A stretch of 5,915 nucleotides of DNA, taken from Lysobacterales bacterium (GTDB lineage: Bacteria; Pseudomonadota; Gammaproteobacteria; Xanthomonadales; Xanthomonadaceae). A program made the position numbers and the translations under genes. The stretch is taken from assembly GCA_015655035.1 (NCBI GenBank), contig JAATFS010000120.1, forward strand, positions 1 to 5,915, written 5' to 3'. Below the pieces are notes generated by a model. It was not told where the DNA came from. It made no database searches and saw only the letters and a list, made by a program, of their open reading frames with translations. Of this stretch, positions 1-5,712 are shown one piece after another. Numbering within the stretch: the first letter of the stretch is position 1; each line of letters opens with the position of its first letter.

Positions 1-1083
1 CAGCTGTGCCTGGCTGGCTGCGCCGACGAAGCTGATCGCTACGCCGTGCGCGCCGGCACGGGCGGTGCGGCCGATGCGGTGGGTGTAGTCGGTGGTGGAG
101 CGGGGCAGGTCGTAGTTCACCACGACCGGCAGATCGACAATGTCCAGACCGCGCGCGGCCAGGTCGGTGGCCAGCAGTACCGGCAAAGTGCCTTGCTTGA
201 ATGCCTGCAGCGTGCGTTCGCGCCGGGCCTGGCTGAGTTCGCCGTGCAGCGGTTGCGCTTCCACGCCGACCTTGCGCAACTTCTCGGCCACGGTCTCGGC
301 GGCATGCCGGCTGGCGACGAACACCAGTACCTGTGGCCAGGCGTCGTGTTCGATCAGGTGACGCAGCAGCTGCGTGCGCCGTCCTGGATCGACTTCGATC
401 GCGCGCTGCTGGATGTCCGGCGGTGGCTGTGCTTCTTCGTATGCATCCACGCGCTGGGGCGCATGCAGCAACCGGCCGGCGAGCGCGGCGGTGGCGCCGG
501 CCAGTGTCGCTGAAACCAGTACGGTCTGGCGCTGCGGCGGCAGCTGCTTCTCGATAGCGGCCAGCTCGGCCTCGAATCCCAGCGCGAGCAACTGGTCGGC
601 TTCGTCCAGGACCAGGGTGGACAGGGTATCCAGGCGTAGCGCGTTGTGCTGGAGCAGGTCGAGCAGGCGCCCGGGCGTGGCCACCACGATCTCGGCGCCG
701 CTGCGCAGGGCGATCAGCTGCGGATTGATCGAGACGCCTCCCAAGGCGGTAACCACGCGCGGGCGCTGCGGCAGTTGGCTGCCGAGCTGGATGAAGGTCT
801 CGCCGACCTGGGTGGCCAGCTCGCGCGTCGGCACCAGCACCAGGGCGTGCAACCGCTGCGCCGTGCAGCGCGGGGCTTGCGCGCATTTATGCAACAACGG
901 CAGCGCGAACGCGGCAGTCTTGCCGCTGCCGGTCGGCGCGCGGATCAACAGGTCGTGACCGCGCAGCGACAACGGGATCGCCTGCTGCTGCACCGGCGTG
1001 GGCGCGGTGATGCCTGCCTGGTTCAACGCACGAAGCAGGTGGGGCAGCAGATCAGGGGAAAAACCAAGGGAATCGAAGGACAT
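1..1083 (-). CDS. DEAD-box ATP-dependent RNA helicase, RhlE-like (3' end outside window)
   Basis: The minus-strand frame is open from the ATG at 1083 to the window edge and gives 361 residues of both RecA-like domains. Visible motifs in order: Q motif region (GF at 7-8, PTPVQQQ at 28-34), motif I APTGSGKT (49-56), Ia PTRELA (85-90), Ib TPGR (136-139), II DEAD (160-163), III SAT (191-193), IV VLVFVASRH (252-260), V ATDLAARGLDI (305-315) and VI HRIGRTARAG (335-344). All ATP- and RNA-contacting motifs are therefore intact. The family unwinds short RNA duplexes in the cytoplasm, in ribosome assembly or mRNA decay. The missing part is the end of domain 2 and any basic tail, which is what would separate RhlE from DbpA or SrmB types; MSFDSLGFS at the N terminus favours RhlE. 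No good Shine-Dalgarno sequence precedes the ATG. It lies 69 bases downstream of the TetR gene on the same strand, so read-through from that gene is possible, but a functional link is not implied. Confidence 0.93.
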   Translation of the reverse strand, partial: MSFDSLGFSPDLLPHLLRALNQAGITAPTPVQQQAIPLSLRGHDLLIRAPTGSGKTAAFALPLLHKCAQAPRCTAQRLHALVLVPTRELATQVGETFIQLGSQLPQRPRVVTALGGVSINPQLIALRSGAEIVVATPGRLLDLLQHNALRLDTLSTLVLDEADQLLALGFEAELAAIEKQLPPQRQTVLVSATLAGATAALAGRLLHAPQRVDAYEEAQPPPDIQQRAIEVDPGRRTQLLRHLIEHDAWPQVLVFVASRHAAETVAEKLRKVGVEAQPLHGELSQARRERTLQAFKQGTLPVLLATDLAARGLDIVDLPVVVNYDLPRSTTDYTHRIGRTARAGAHGVAISFVGAASQAQL

Positions 1084-1152
1084 GCGGTGCGGCGGCGATG
1101 CGAACGGGAGCGCTATGGTGCACCGATGCGGGGAATCGCGTCAGCTGCGCCT
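1084..1152. other. Spacer between the TetR gene and the helicase gene
   Basis: This 69-base gap lies between two minus-strand genes. I see no clear terminator with a T tract, no convincing promoter and no strong ribosome binding site for the helicase, so its transcription signal remains unassigned. Confidence 0.5.
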
Positions 1153-1776
1153 TCAAGAAATGTGGCTTGCCGAGGCCGCGTCCCAGACCGACATGAGTTG
1201 GGTGATGGCCGTGTCCATGGCGTTCAGGCGGACGCCGTCGCGTGCCAAGGTGGAAAGTCCCAACAGAAAGGCATCGAACACGATGGCCAAGGCACGGACA
1301 TGGGTATCGGCCCGCAACTCGCCGCTGTCGACGCCACGCTGCACACACGCGGTGATGCCTGCGAACGTCCGCATACGCGAGCGTGCGAGCGGGGCAGTCA
1401 CCGTCGCATGTTCTTCTGAAGGCGCGCTCATGACGCCCAGGGCCACCATGCAGCCCTTGGGATGTCCACGGTCGCATTGCATTCTCGCTGAACTGCGCAA
1501 CATGGCTTCGATGGCATCGCGCGGCGCTAGCTGGGTGTCCCACAGAGGCTCCACTGCCTGTGCATAGGTGGAGAGATAGCGTTGCGCGCACTCCTGGAAC
1601 AGCGCTTGCTTGGAGCCGAATGCCGCGTAAAAGCTCGGCGCGGAAATGCCATTGCCGATGCCTGCCTTCAGCTGCGCCAAGGATGTCGATTCGTAGCCGT
1701 TCTGCCAGAAGATATGCAGTGCTTGCTCGACCGCCTTGTCCCGGTCGAAGGTCCGGGGACGCCCCATTGCCGCCAT
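1153..1776 (-). CDS. TetR-family repressor, CifR-like, predicted epoxide sensor
   Basis: A 207-residue protein. It has a TetR N-terminal DNA-binding domain (MGRPRTF at 4-10, helix-turn-helix about 31-53 ending in PSFYAAFGSK) followed by an all-helical ligand domain. The ATG at 1776 is chosen because GGAG lies 6 bases upstream (1783-1786). A longer reading from 1821 would begin upstream of the predicted transcription start and lacks such a site. Two cysteines, C101 and C109 in CDRGHPKGC, have the spacing and nearly the numbering of the Cys99/Cys107 pair I recall in P. aeruginosa CifR, where it is tied to epoxide sensing. Together with the divergent Cif-like hydrolase gene this supports a CifR role: repressing the transporter-hydrolase operon and its own gene until an epoxide binds. 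The TetR family call is secure; the CifR assignment is an inference from context, residue pattern and memory of the homologue. A generic TetR regulator of the adjacent efflux gene is the alternative. Confidence 0.9.
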   Translation of the reverse strand: MAAMGRPRTFDRDKAVEQALHIFWQNGYESTSLAQLKAGIGNGISAPSFYAAFGSKQALFQECAQRYLSTYAQAVEPLWDTQLAPRDAIEAMLRSSARMQCDRGHPKGCMVALGVMSAPSEEHATVTAPLARSRMRTFAGITACVQRGVDSGELRADTHVRALAIVFDAFLLGLSTLARDGVRLNAMDTAITQLMSVWDAASASHIS

Positions 1777-1782
1777 GTCGAG

Positions 1783-1786
1783 CTCC
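1783..1786 (-). promoter_or_regulatory. Ribosome binding site of the TetR gene
   Basis: GGAG on the minus strand lies 6 bases before the ATG at 1776 and decides the start codon in favour of this ATG over the upstream one at 1821. Confidence 0.6.
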
Positions 1787-1805
1787 AGAAGACTGCCAGA
1801 ATTAA

Positions 1806-1834
1806 ATACTAATCGATACATAAGTCATTGACAA
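1806..1834 (-). promoter_or_regulatory. Predicted promoter of the TetR gene
   Basis: On the minus strand TTGTCA (1829-1834, 5 of 6 to the sigma-70 -35 consensus) is followed by a 17-base spacer and TAGTAT (1806-1811, 4 of 6 to TATAAT). Transcription would start near 1799, about 23 bases before the ATG. The spacer contains one copy of TCGATACATA (1813-1822), the expected place for autorepression. Confidence 0.5.
1813..1822. promoter_or_regulatory. Candidate repressor half-site, TCGATACATA copy 1
   Basis: TCGATACATA here is repeated exactly at 1862-1871. This copy lies between the -35 and -10 boxes of the predicted TetR promoter. It lacks the TATCG arm that completes the second copy, so it may be a weaker site. 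Another ATACAT occurs at 1834-1839. Confidence 0.4.
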
Positions 1835-1856
1835 TACATGTCCCCGTCACTACTGT
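1828..1856 (+). promoter_or_regulatory. Predicted promoter of the transporter-hydrolase operon
   Basis: TTGACA (1828-1833, perfect -35) is followed by a 17-base spacer and a poor -10 candidate, TACTGT (1851-1856, 3 of 6). The -35 overlaps the -35 of the divergent TetR promoter base for base, so the two polymerases would compete. Transcription would begin near 1863, at the edge of the inverted repeat 1863-1876, and leave a leader of about 180 bases. Confidence 0.4.
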
Positions 1857-1862
1857 ACTGTT

Positions 1863-1876
1863 CGATACATATATCG
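1863..1876. promoter_or_regulatory. Candidate TetR-family operator, inverted repeat CGATA-N4-TATCG
   Basis: The arms CGATA (1863-1867) and TATCG (1872-1876) are perfect inverted repeats around CATA. The site starts where the plus-strand transcript is predicted to begin, so a bound dimer would block the transporter-hydrolase operon. Its left half is shared with the site at 1813-1822. Size and symmetry suit a TetR-family dimer; the assignment to this repressor is inference. Confidence 0.5.
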
Positions 1877-1880
1877 GATA

Positions 1881-1902
1881 TGGCCGGGGTTTGTCCCGGC
1901 CA
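1881..1902 (+). promoter_or_regulatory. GC-rich hairpin in the operon leader
   Basis: TGGCCGGG (1881-1888) and CCCGGCCA (1895-1902) pair perfectly over 8 bases around a 6-base loop. No T run follows, so it is not a standard intrinsic terminator. In the predicted transcript it would lie about 18 bases from the 5' end, where it could stabilise the mRNA or act as a pause or protein-binding element. Confidence 0.4.
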
Positions 1903-2030
1903 CACCGATTGGCTGGCCCCTCGCTTTTGTCCGACCGCGCATGCTGCGGGAAAATTTCGCCTAAATATGTACCAATTGATATATATGTGGCTGGGCGGTC
2001 GGCGCGAGGTTCACGAAGTTCCCCTCATCT
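1903..2030. other. Rest of the divergent intergenic region, no gene seen
   Basis: No credible coding sequence is seen here. An AT-rich block at about 1951-1987 carries GGTACATATTTAG on the minus strand (1961-1973), a loose match to the candidate operator, and a run of alternating TA at 1980-1986. A second promoter or a weak extra operator here is possible, but no convincing -35/-10 pair was found. Confidence 0.35.
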
Positions 2031-2034
2031 AGGA
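2031..2034 (+). promoter_or_regulatory. Ribosome binding site of the MFS gene
   Basis: AGGA ends 10 bases before the GTG at 2045. An in-frame TAG at 2030-2032 stops any upstream reading, so this GTG is the first available start codon. Confidence 0.45.
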
Positions 2035-2044
2035 AAGCAGACTT

Positions 2045-3256
2045 GTGACGACTTGGACTTCCACGGCGACGACAGGCAAGGACGATGGATTGCCGCTTGC
2101 CGCGCTCCTGGCCCTGGCCATGACCGGATTCATCTGCATCATCACCGAAACCTTGCCCGCCGGTTTGCTGCCCCAGATGGCGCAGGGTCTCGGCATTTCG
2201 TCATCATTGGCGGGACAAACCGTCACCGTCTATGCGCTGGGTTCGTTGCTGGCGACTATCCCGCTGACCATCGCCACGCAAGGTTGGCGGCGGCGCAATG
2301 TGCTTGTGCTGACGATCGTCGGCTTCTTCGTATTCAACACCATCACCACGTTCTCCACGAGCTACTGGTTGACGCTTGCGGCAAGGCTCTTCGCGGGTGT
2401 CTCGGCAGGGCTGGCATGGAGCCTGCTTGCCGGCTATGCCCGCCGGATGGTGCCCAAGCACCTGCAAGGCAAGGCATTGGCCGTAGCGATGGTCGGCACG
2501 CCGATCGCCCTGTCGCTGGGTGTTCCGTTCGGGACTTGGCTAGGCGTCTCGATCGGGTGGCGCAGCACCTTCATGGCCGTGTCGGCACTGACGCTGGTGC
2601 TGATCGCATGGGTGCTGGCCAAGGTGCCGGATTATCCCGGCCAGGCCGGCCACGAGCGTTTGCCGCTGCGCAGGGTGTTCACTACGCCGGGCGTGCGGCC
2701 GGTACTCGCCGTGGTGATCGCGTGGATGCTGGCGCACAACATCCTCTACACCTACATCGCCCCGTTCGTGGCACAGGCTGGCCTGATGGCGGATGTAGAG
2801 GTGGTGCTGCTGACCTTCGGCGTCGCCGCGTTAGTGGCTATCTGGATCTCCGGCCGTCTGGTCGAGCATCACCTGCGCAGCACGGTGCTGGCCAGCCTGG
2901 CGATCTTCTCCATCGTGTCCTCGATGTTCGTCTGGCTGGCGCACTAGCCGGTGGTCCTCTATGTCGGCGTGGCGGTATGGGGCCTCACCTTTGGTGGCGC
3001 GGCCACGCTACTGCAAACGGCCCTGGCCGATACCGCCGGCGACGGTGCGGACGTGGCGCTTTCGATGAACGTGGTTGCGTGGAACAGCGCGATCGCCGGT
3101 GGCGGGCTAATCGGTGGAGTTCTGCTGGATTCGCCGTGGGGCGCGAAATCCTTCCCGCCGGTGCTGGTACTTCTTCTGGCTGTCGGGTTCGTCATCGCAT
3201 GGCGGGCACGGGTGCATGGCTTCAAGGCCGGCCCACGGCATGCCCACCACGAGTAA
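2045..3256 (+). pseudogene. MFS efflux transporter (DHA1, AraJ-like), broken by an in-frame amber codon
   Basis: Ignoring one TAG at codon 301 (2945-2947), this frame encodes 403 residues with 12 hydrophobic helices, the normal length for a drug:H+ antiporter of the MFS. Helix 1 carries TETLPAGLLPQ (34-44), typical of AraJ/sugar-efflux-like members. QGWRRRN (79-85) between helices 2 and 3 is a worn motif A, and GTPIALSLGVPFG (151-163) in helix 5 matches motif C of exporters. Translation would stop after helix 9. Helices 10-12 continue in the same frame with good coding character (PVVLYVGVAVWG to HAHHE), so a single base change explains the break. The GTG start has AGGA upstream. A restart at GTG 2951 has no ribosome binding site and is unlikely to help. 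The role would be inner-membrane export of a compound tied to the epoxide hydrolase 52 bases downstream; the substrate is unknown. A sequencing error or suppression of the stop are the alternatives. Confidence 0.85.
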
Positions 3257-3295
3257 CGCCCAGCCCTCTGGCCCAATCCAATTCGTATTTCCATC

Positions 3296-3300
3296 GAGGA
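3296..3300 (+). promoter_or_regulatory. Ribosome binding site of the Cif-like hydrolase gene
   Basis: GAGGA ends 8 bases before the GTG at 3309 and supports that start over the in-frame codons back to 3114, which fall inside the transporter gene. Confidence 0.6.
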
Positions 3301-3308
3301 CTCATTCC

Positions 3309-4259
3309 GTGTTTCGACAAATCCTGAAAAACCTCTGCTACGTATCTTTCCTGCTCGCCGCACTGCCGTCCCATGCTGCGGAGGAGTTTCCCGTTCCGGC
3401 CGGTTTCACCAGCGAGTACCAGACCGTCGATGGCGTGCGCATGCACTACGTCAAGGGCGGCAGCGGGCCGCTGGTCTATCTGGTACATGGCTTCGGCCAG
3501 TCTTGGTACGAGTGGCATCAGTTGATGCCGGAGCTTGCCAAGCGGCACACCGTCGTCGCCCCAGATCTGCCCGGCCTGGGACAATCGGATGTACCCAAAT
3601 CCTACCGTGCCACGGATGTTGCGCCACTGCTCTACAAGTTGGCGCTGCAACTCAACGGGGGCCGGAAGTTCGATCTGGTATCGCACGACATCGGCAACTG
3701 GAACACCTATCCGCTGGTAGTGCAGCATCAGGACATGATCCGCCGCGCGGTCTTCATGGAGGCTCCGATCCCGGACGACGCCATCTACACGTTCCCTGCA
3801 TTCACGCGGGAAGGTGAATCACTGGTATGGCATTTCAGTTTCTTCGCGGCAAAGGGCAAGTTGGCTGAAACCTTGATCGCTGGCAACGAATACGTTTTCT
3901 TCGAGCATTTCACCAAGGAACACGCTACCAACCAGAGGGTCTTTACTCCTGAATTGCTTGGCATGTACGCGAAGTCGTATGCCAAACCACACAGTCTCAA
4001 CGCAGCGTTCGAGTACTACCGCGTATTGAACCAGGACGTGCAGGACAACCGAACCCTGGCGCAAACCAGGATCACGCTCCCGGTATTGGCGATCGGCGGC
4101 GGTGGGCACGGTGGCATGGGCCAGTTCCAGGTTGACCAGATGCATCGCTTCGCGGCAAACGTCACCGGCAAGGTACTGCCGGGCTGCGGTCATTGGCTGC
4201 CCGAGGAGTGCCCTGGGTCATTGAACGAAGCCGTGCTGGCGTTCCTGGACGCACCATGA
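3309..4259 (+). CDS. cif: Secreted Cif-like epoxide hydrolase (alpha/beta hydrolase fold)
   Basis: A 316-residue protein that opens epoxides to vicinal diols. A signal peptide (about 1-23, hydrophobic core YVSFLLAAL, cleavage after SHA) leaves a mature protein starting AEEFPVP, as in P. aeruginosa Cif. The oxyanion region is HGFGQSWYEW (60-69). The nucleophile elbow is SHDIG with Asp127, an aspartate as in epoxide hydrolases, not serine as in esterases. By a constant offset of two from the Cif numbering I recall, the other active-site residues are present: Glu151 (MEAPIPD), His175 (VWHFSFF), Tyr237 (FEYYR) and His295 (GCGHWLPEEC). Cys293 and Cys301 match the Cif disulfide. The GTG start is set by GAGGA 8 bases upstream and by the signal peptide. 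It follows the broken transporter by 52 bases and lies in a CifR-like regulated unit. GC is about 49% over 3841-3960 against about 68% in the E2 gene. A haloalkane dehalogenase is the other Asp-nucleophile option but is disfavoured by the His/Tyr pair. Confidence 0.92.
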   Translation: MFRQILKNLCYVSFLLAALPSHAAEEFPVPAGFTSEYQTVDGVRMHYVKGGSGPLVYLVHGFGQSWYEWHQLMPELAKRHTVVAPDLPGLGQSDVPKSYRATDVAPLLYKLALQLNGGRKFDLVSHDIGNWNTYPLVVQHQDMIRRAVFMEAPIPDDAIYTFPAFTREGESLVWHFSFFAAKGKLAETLIAGNEYVFFEHFTKEHATNQRVFTPELLGMYAKSYAKPHSLNAAFEYYRVLNQDVQDNRTLAQTRITLPVLAIGGGGHGGMGQFQVDQMHRFAANVTGKVLPGCGHWLPEECPGSLNEAVLAFLDAP

Positions 4260-4309
4260 GGCATGCTACCTCTGGACCAACCCAAGCGGCTGGTCTCAGG
4301 GGATGGCCG

Positions 4310-4333
4310 GGCCGGCTCGGCGGCTCGCCGGCC
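4310..4333. terminator. Possible bidirectional terminator hairpin between convergent genes
   Basis: GGCCGGC (4310-4316) and GCCGGCC (4327-4333) form a 7-base perfect stem with a 10-base loop in the 82-base gap between the hydrolase and E2 stop codons. No T run follows on either strand, so it would be a weak or factor-assisted terminator. GACCA/TGGTC (4275-4279 / 4291-4295) is a second, weaker stem nearby. Confidence 0.3.
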
Positions 4334-4341
4334 GTGTCCGC

Positions 4342-5712
4342 TCAGGTCGCCAACGCCAGGTCGTCGATCAGCGCACGCAGGAAGCGCGCGGCTTCGCCAC
4401 CGGTCGCGGCGCGGTGGTCGAAGGTCAGCGACAGCGGGATTACCTTGTGCGCCTCGAACCCGCCCATGATCGGAGTGATCTGGTGGCGCATGCGCCCGGC
4501 GGCGACGATCGCCACGCAGGGCGGTACCACCACCGGCGTGGCATAGCGGCCGGCGAACATACCGAAGTTGGACAGCGAGATGGTGTGGCCGCTCAGTTCC
4601 GATGGCGCGATGCTGCGTGCCTCCACCTGCTGGCGCAGGCGGTTGACGCTCTCGCGGATGCCATGGGCATCGAGCATGTCGGCATTGCGCAGCGCTGGGA
4701 CGAACAGGCCGTCGTCGGTATCCACCGCGATGCCGATGTCCACCTGCGCGTGCAGGGTACGGGTCAAGGCCTCGCCATCGAACCAGGCGTTGAGTGCGGG
4801 CACGGCCTGGCATGCCACCACGATCGCGCGCACCAGGCGCACGGTGACGTCGTTGCCCGGCATCCACGCATGGATGTCGGCGTCGTCGTTGAGCGTGGTC
4901 GGCACCACCTTGGTGTGCGCGTCGGCCATCACCCGCGCCATGTTGCGGCGAACGCCCTTGAGCTGTTCGGGCTGGCCCTTGGCCGAGACGCCGGGCGGCT
5001 GGGTGCGCATCGGCTTGCCGCTGGCCGACAGCGCCGAGCGGCCTGTCGTGGCCATAGCCGGGGCACTGGCCTCGGCCGTGGGCATTACCAGGGACGCGAC
5101 CTGCGGGCGGCGCACCTCGGCGGGTGCGGCCTGCGCAGTCCCTGCGGCCGCCGCGTGCTTCACGTCCGCCAGGGTCACGGTGCCGTCGCTACCGGTGGCG
5201 CGCACCTGGCCCAGGTCCACGCGCAGCTTGCGTGCCAGTGCGCGCACCGCCGGCATCGCCCTGACCCCGCCCACCGCCAAGGCCTGCTCGGCATGCACGG
5301 CGTCGGAGCTTTGCATGGCACCGACCACGGTGCCGGCGTCTTCGCGTGGAGGCACCTGGACCTCGGCGCTTTTTCCGGCATCCGCCGTCGCGGCCGAAGC
5401 TGCCTGTGCCGCCGCGCCACCGTGGTGGTGCCCGGTGTCCTGGCCTTCGGCGCGTTGCGGCAGATCGGGATCGAGCTGGAACTGCGCCAGCACCGCGCCG
5501 GTGACGATCACATCGCCCGGTGCGCCGGCCAGCTTGAGTACCTTGCCCGATACCGGCGAGGGCACCTCCACCACCGCCTTGGCGGTTTCCATCGCCACCA
5601 GCGGCTCGTCCAGCTGGATGGTGTCGCCCTCCTTGACGAACCACTCCACGATGGTGGCATCGGGCAGGCCTTCGCCCAGGTCGGGAAGGTTGAAGTTCTT
5701 GCTATCGCTCAT
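4342..5712 (-). CDS. Dihydrolipoamide acyltransferase (E2) of a 2-oxo acid dehydrogenase complex
   Basis: A 456-residue cytoplasmic core enzyme that moves the acyl group from E1 to coenzyme A through a swinging lipoyl arm. One lipoyl domain (about 6-80) carries lysine 45 in ETAKA. An Ala/Pro/Gly-rich linker with a HHH patch follows, then a peripheral-subunit binding domain (about 150-185, MPAVRALARKL ... GSDGTVTLADV), a second long linker, and the catalytic domain (about 250-456, from LKGVRRNMARVM) with active-site His433 in FDHR. The usual HxxxD is HRAAT here, with threonine at 437. The ATG at 5712 is chosen because the lipoyl domain begins immediately after it and GGAAG lies upstream. An upstream reading from 5799 would overlap most of the SH3 gene. 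The start overlaps the end of the SH3 gene by 11 bases, so the two are probably translationally coupled. A single lipoyl domain preceded by LPDLGEG fits a branched-chain 2-oxo acid complex best; pyruvate dehydrogenase is not excluded because the E1 genes are outside the window. Confidence 0.93.
   Translation of the reverse strand: MSDSKNFNLPDLGEGLPDATIVEWFVKEGDTIQLDEPLVAMETAKAVVEVPSPVSGKVLKLAGAPGDVIVTGAVLAQFQLDPDLPQRAEGQDTGHHHGGAAAQAASAATADAGKSAEVQVPPREDAGTVVGAMQSSDAVHAEQALAVGGVRAMPAVRALARKLRVDLGQVRATGSDGTVTLADVKHAAAAGTAQAAPAEVRRPQVASLVMPTAEASAPAMATTGRSALSASGKPMRTQPPGVSAKGQPEQLKGVRRNMARVMADAHTKVVPTTLNDDADIHAWMPGNDVTVRLVRAIVVACQAVPALNAWFDGEALTRTLHAQVDIGIAVDTDDGLFVPALRNADMLDAHGIRESVNRLRQQVEARSIAPSELSGHTISLSNFGMFAGRYATPVVVPPCVAIVAAGRMRHQITPIMGGFEAHKVIPLSLTFDHRAATGGEAARFLRALIDDLALAT

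Noticed and set aside
646..1419. Long plus-strand open frame spanning the helicase start and the TetR gene
   Set aside because: It is antisense to two well-supported genes, has low-complexity Arg/Gln/Gly-rich composition, and shows no domain; it is a high-GC shadow frame.
1777..1821. N-terminal extension of the TetR protein from the ATG at 1821
   Set aside because: It would begin upstream of the predicted transcription start, has no ribosome binding site, and adds residues before the conserved GRPR start of the family.
1956..1980. PIP box (TTCGB-N15-TTCGB) of the Xanthomonas HrpX regulon
   Set aside because: TTCGC occurs at 1956-1960, but the bases 15 further on are TTGAT, which do not match; there is no link to type III secretion.
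2951..3256. Independent small gene starting at GTG 2951
   Set aside because: It is exactly in frame with the transporter, has no ribosome binding site, and encodes only MFS helices 10-12.
1828..3327. A 499-codon plus-strand open frame across the transporter
   Set aside because: It is longer than either transporter fragment, but its translation is Arg/Gly/Pro-rich without helices, while the frame from 2045 gives clear MFS helices. It reflects high GC at the third positions of the real frame.
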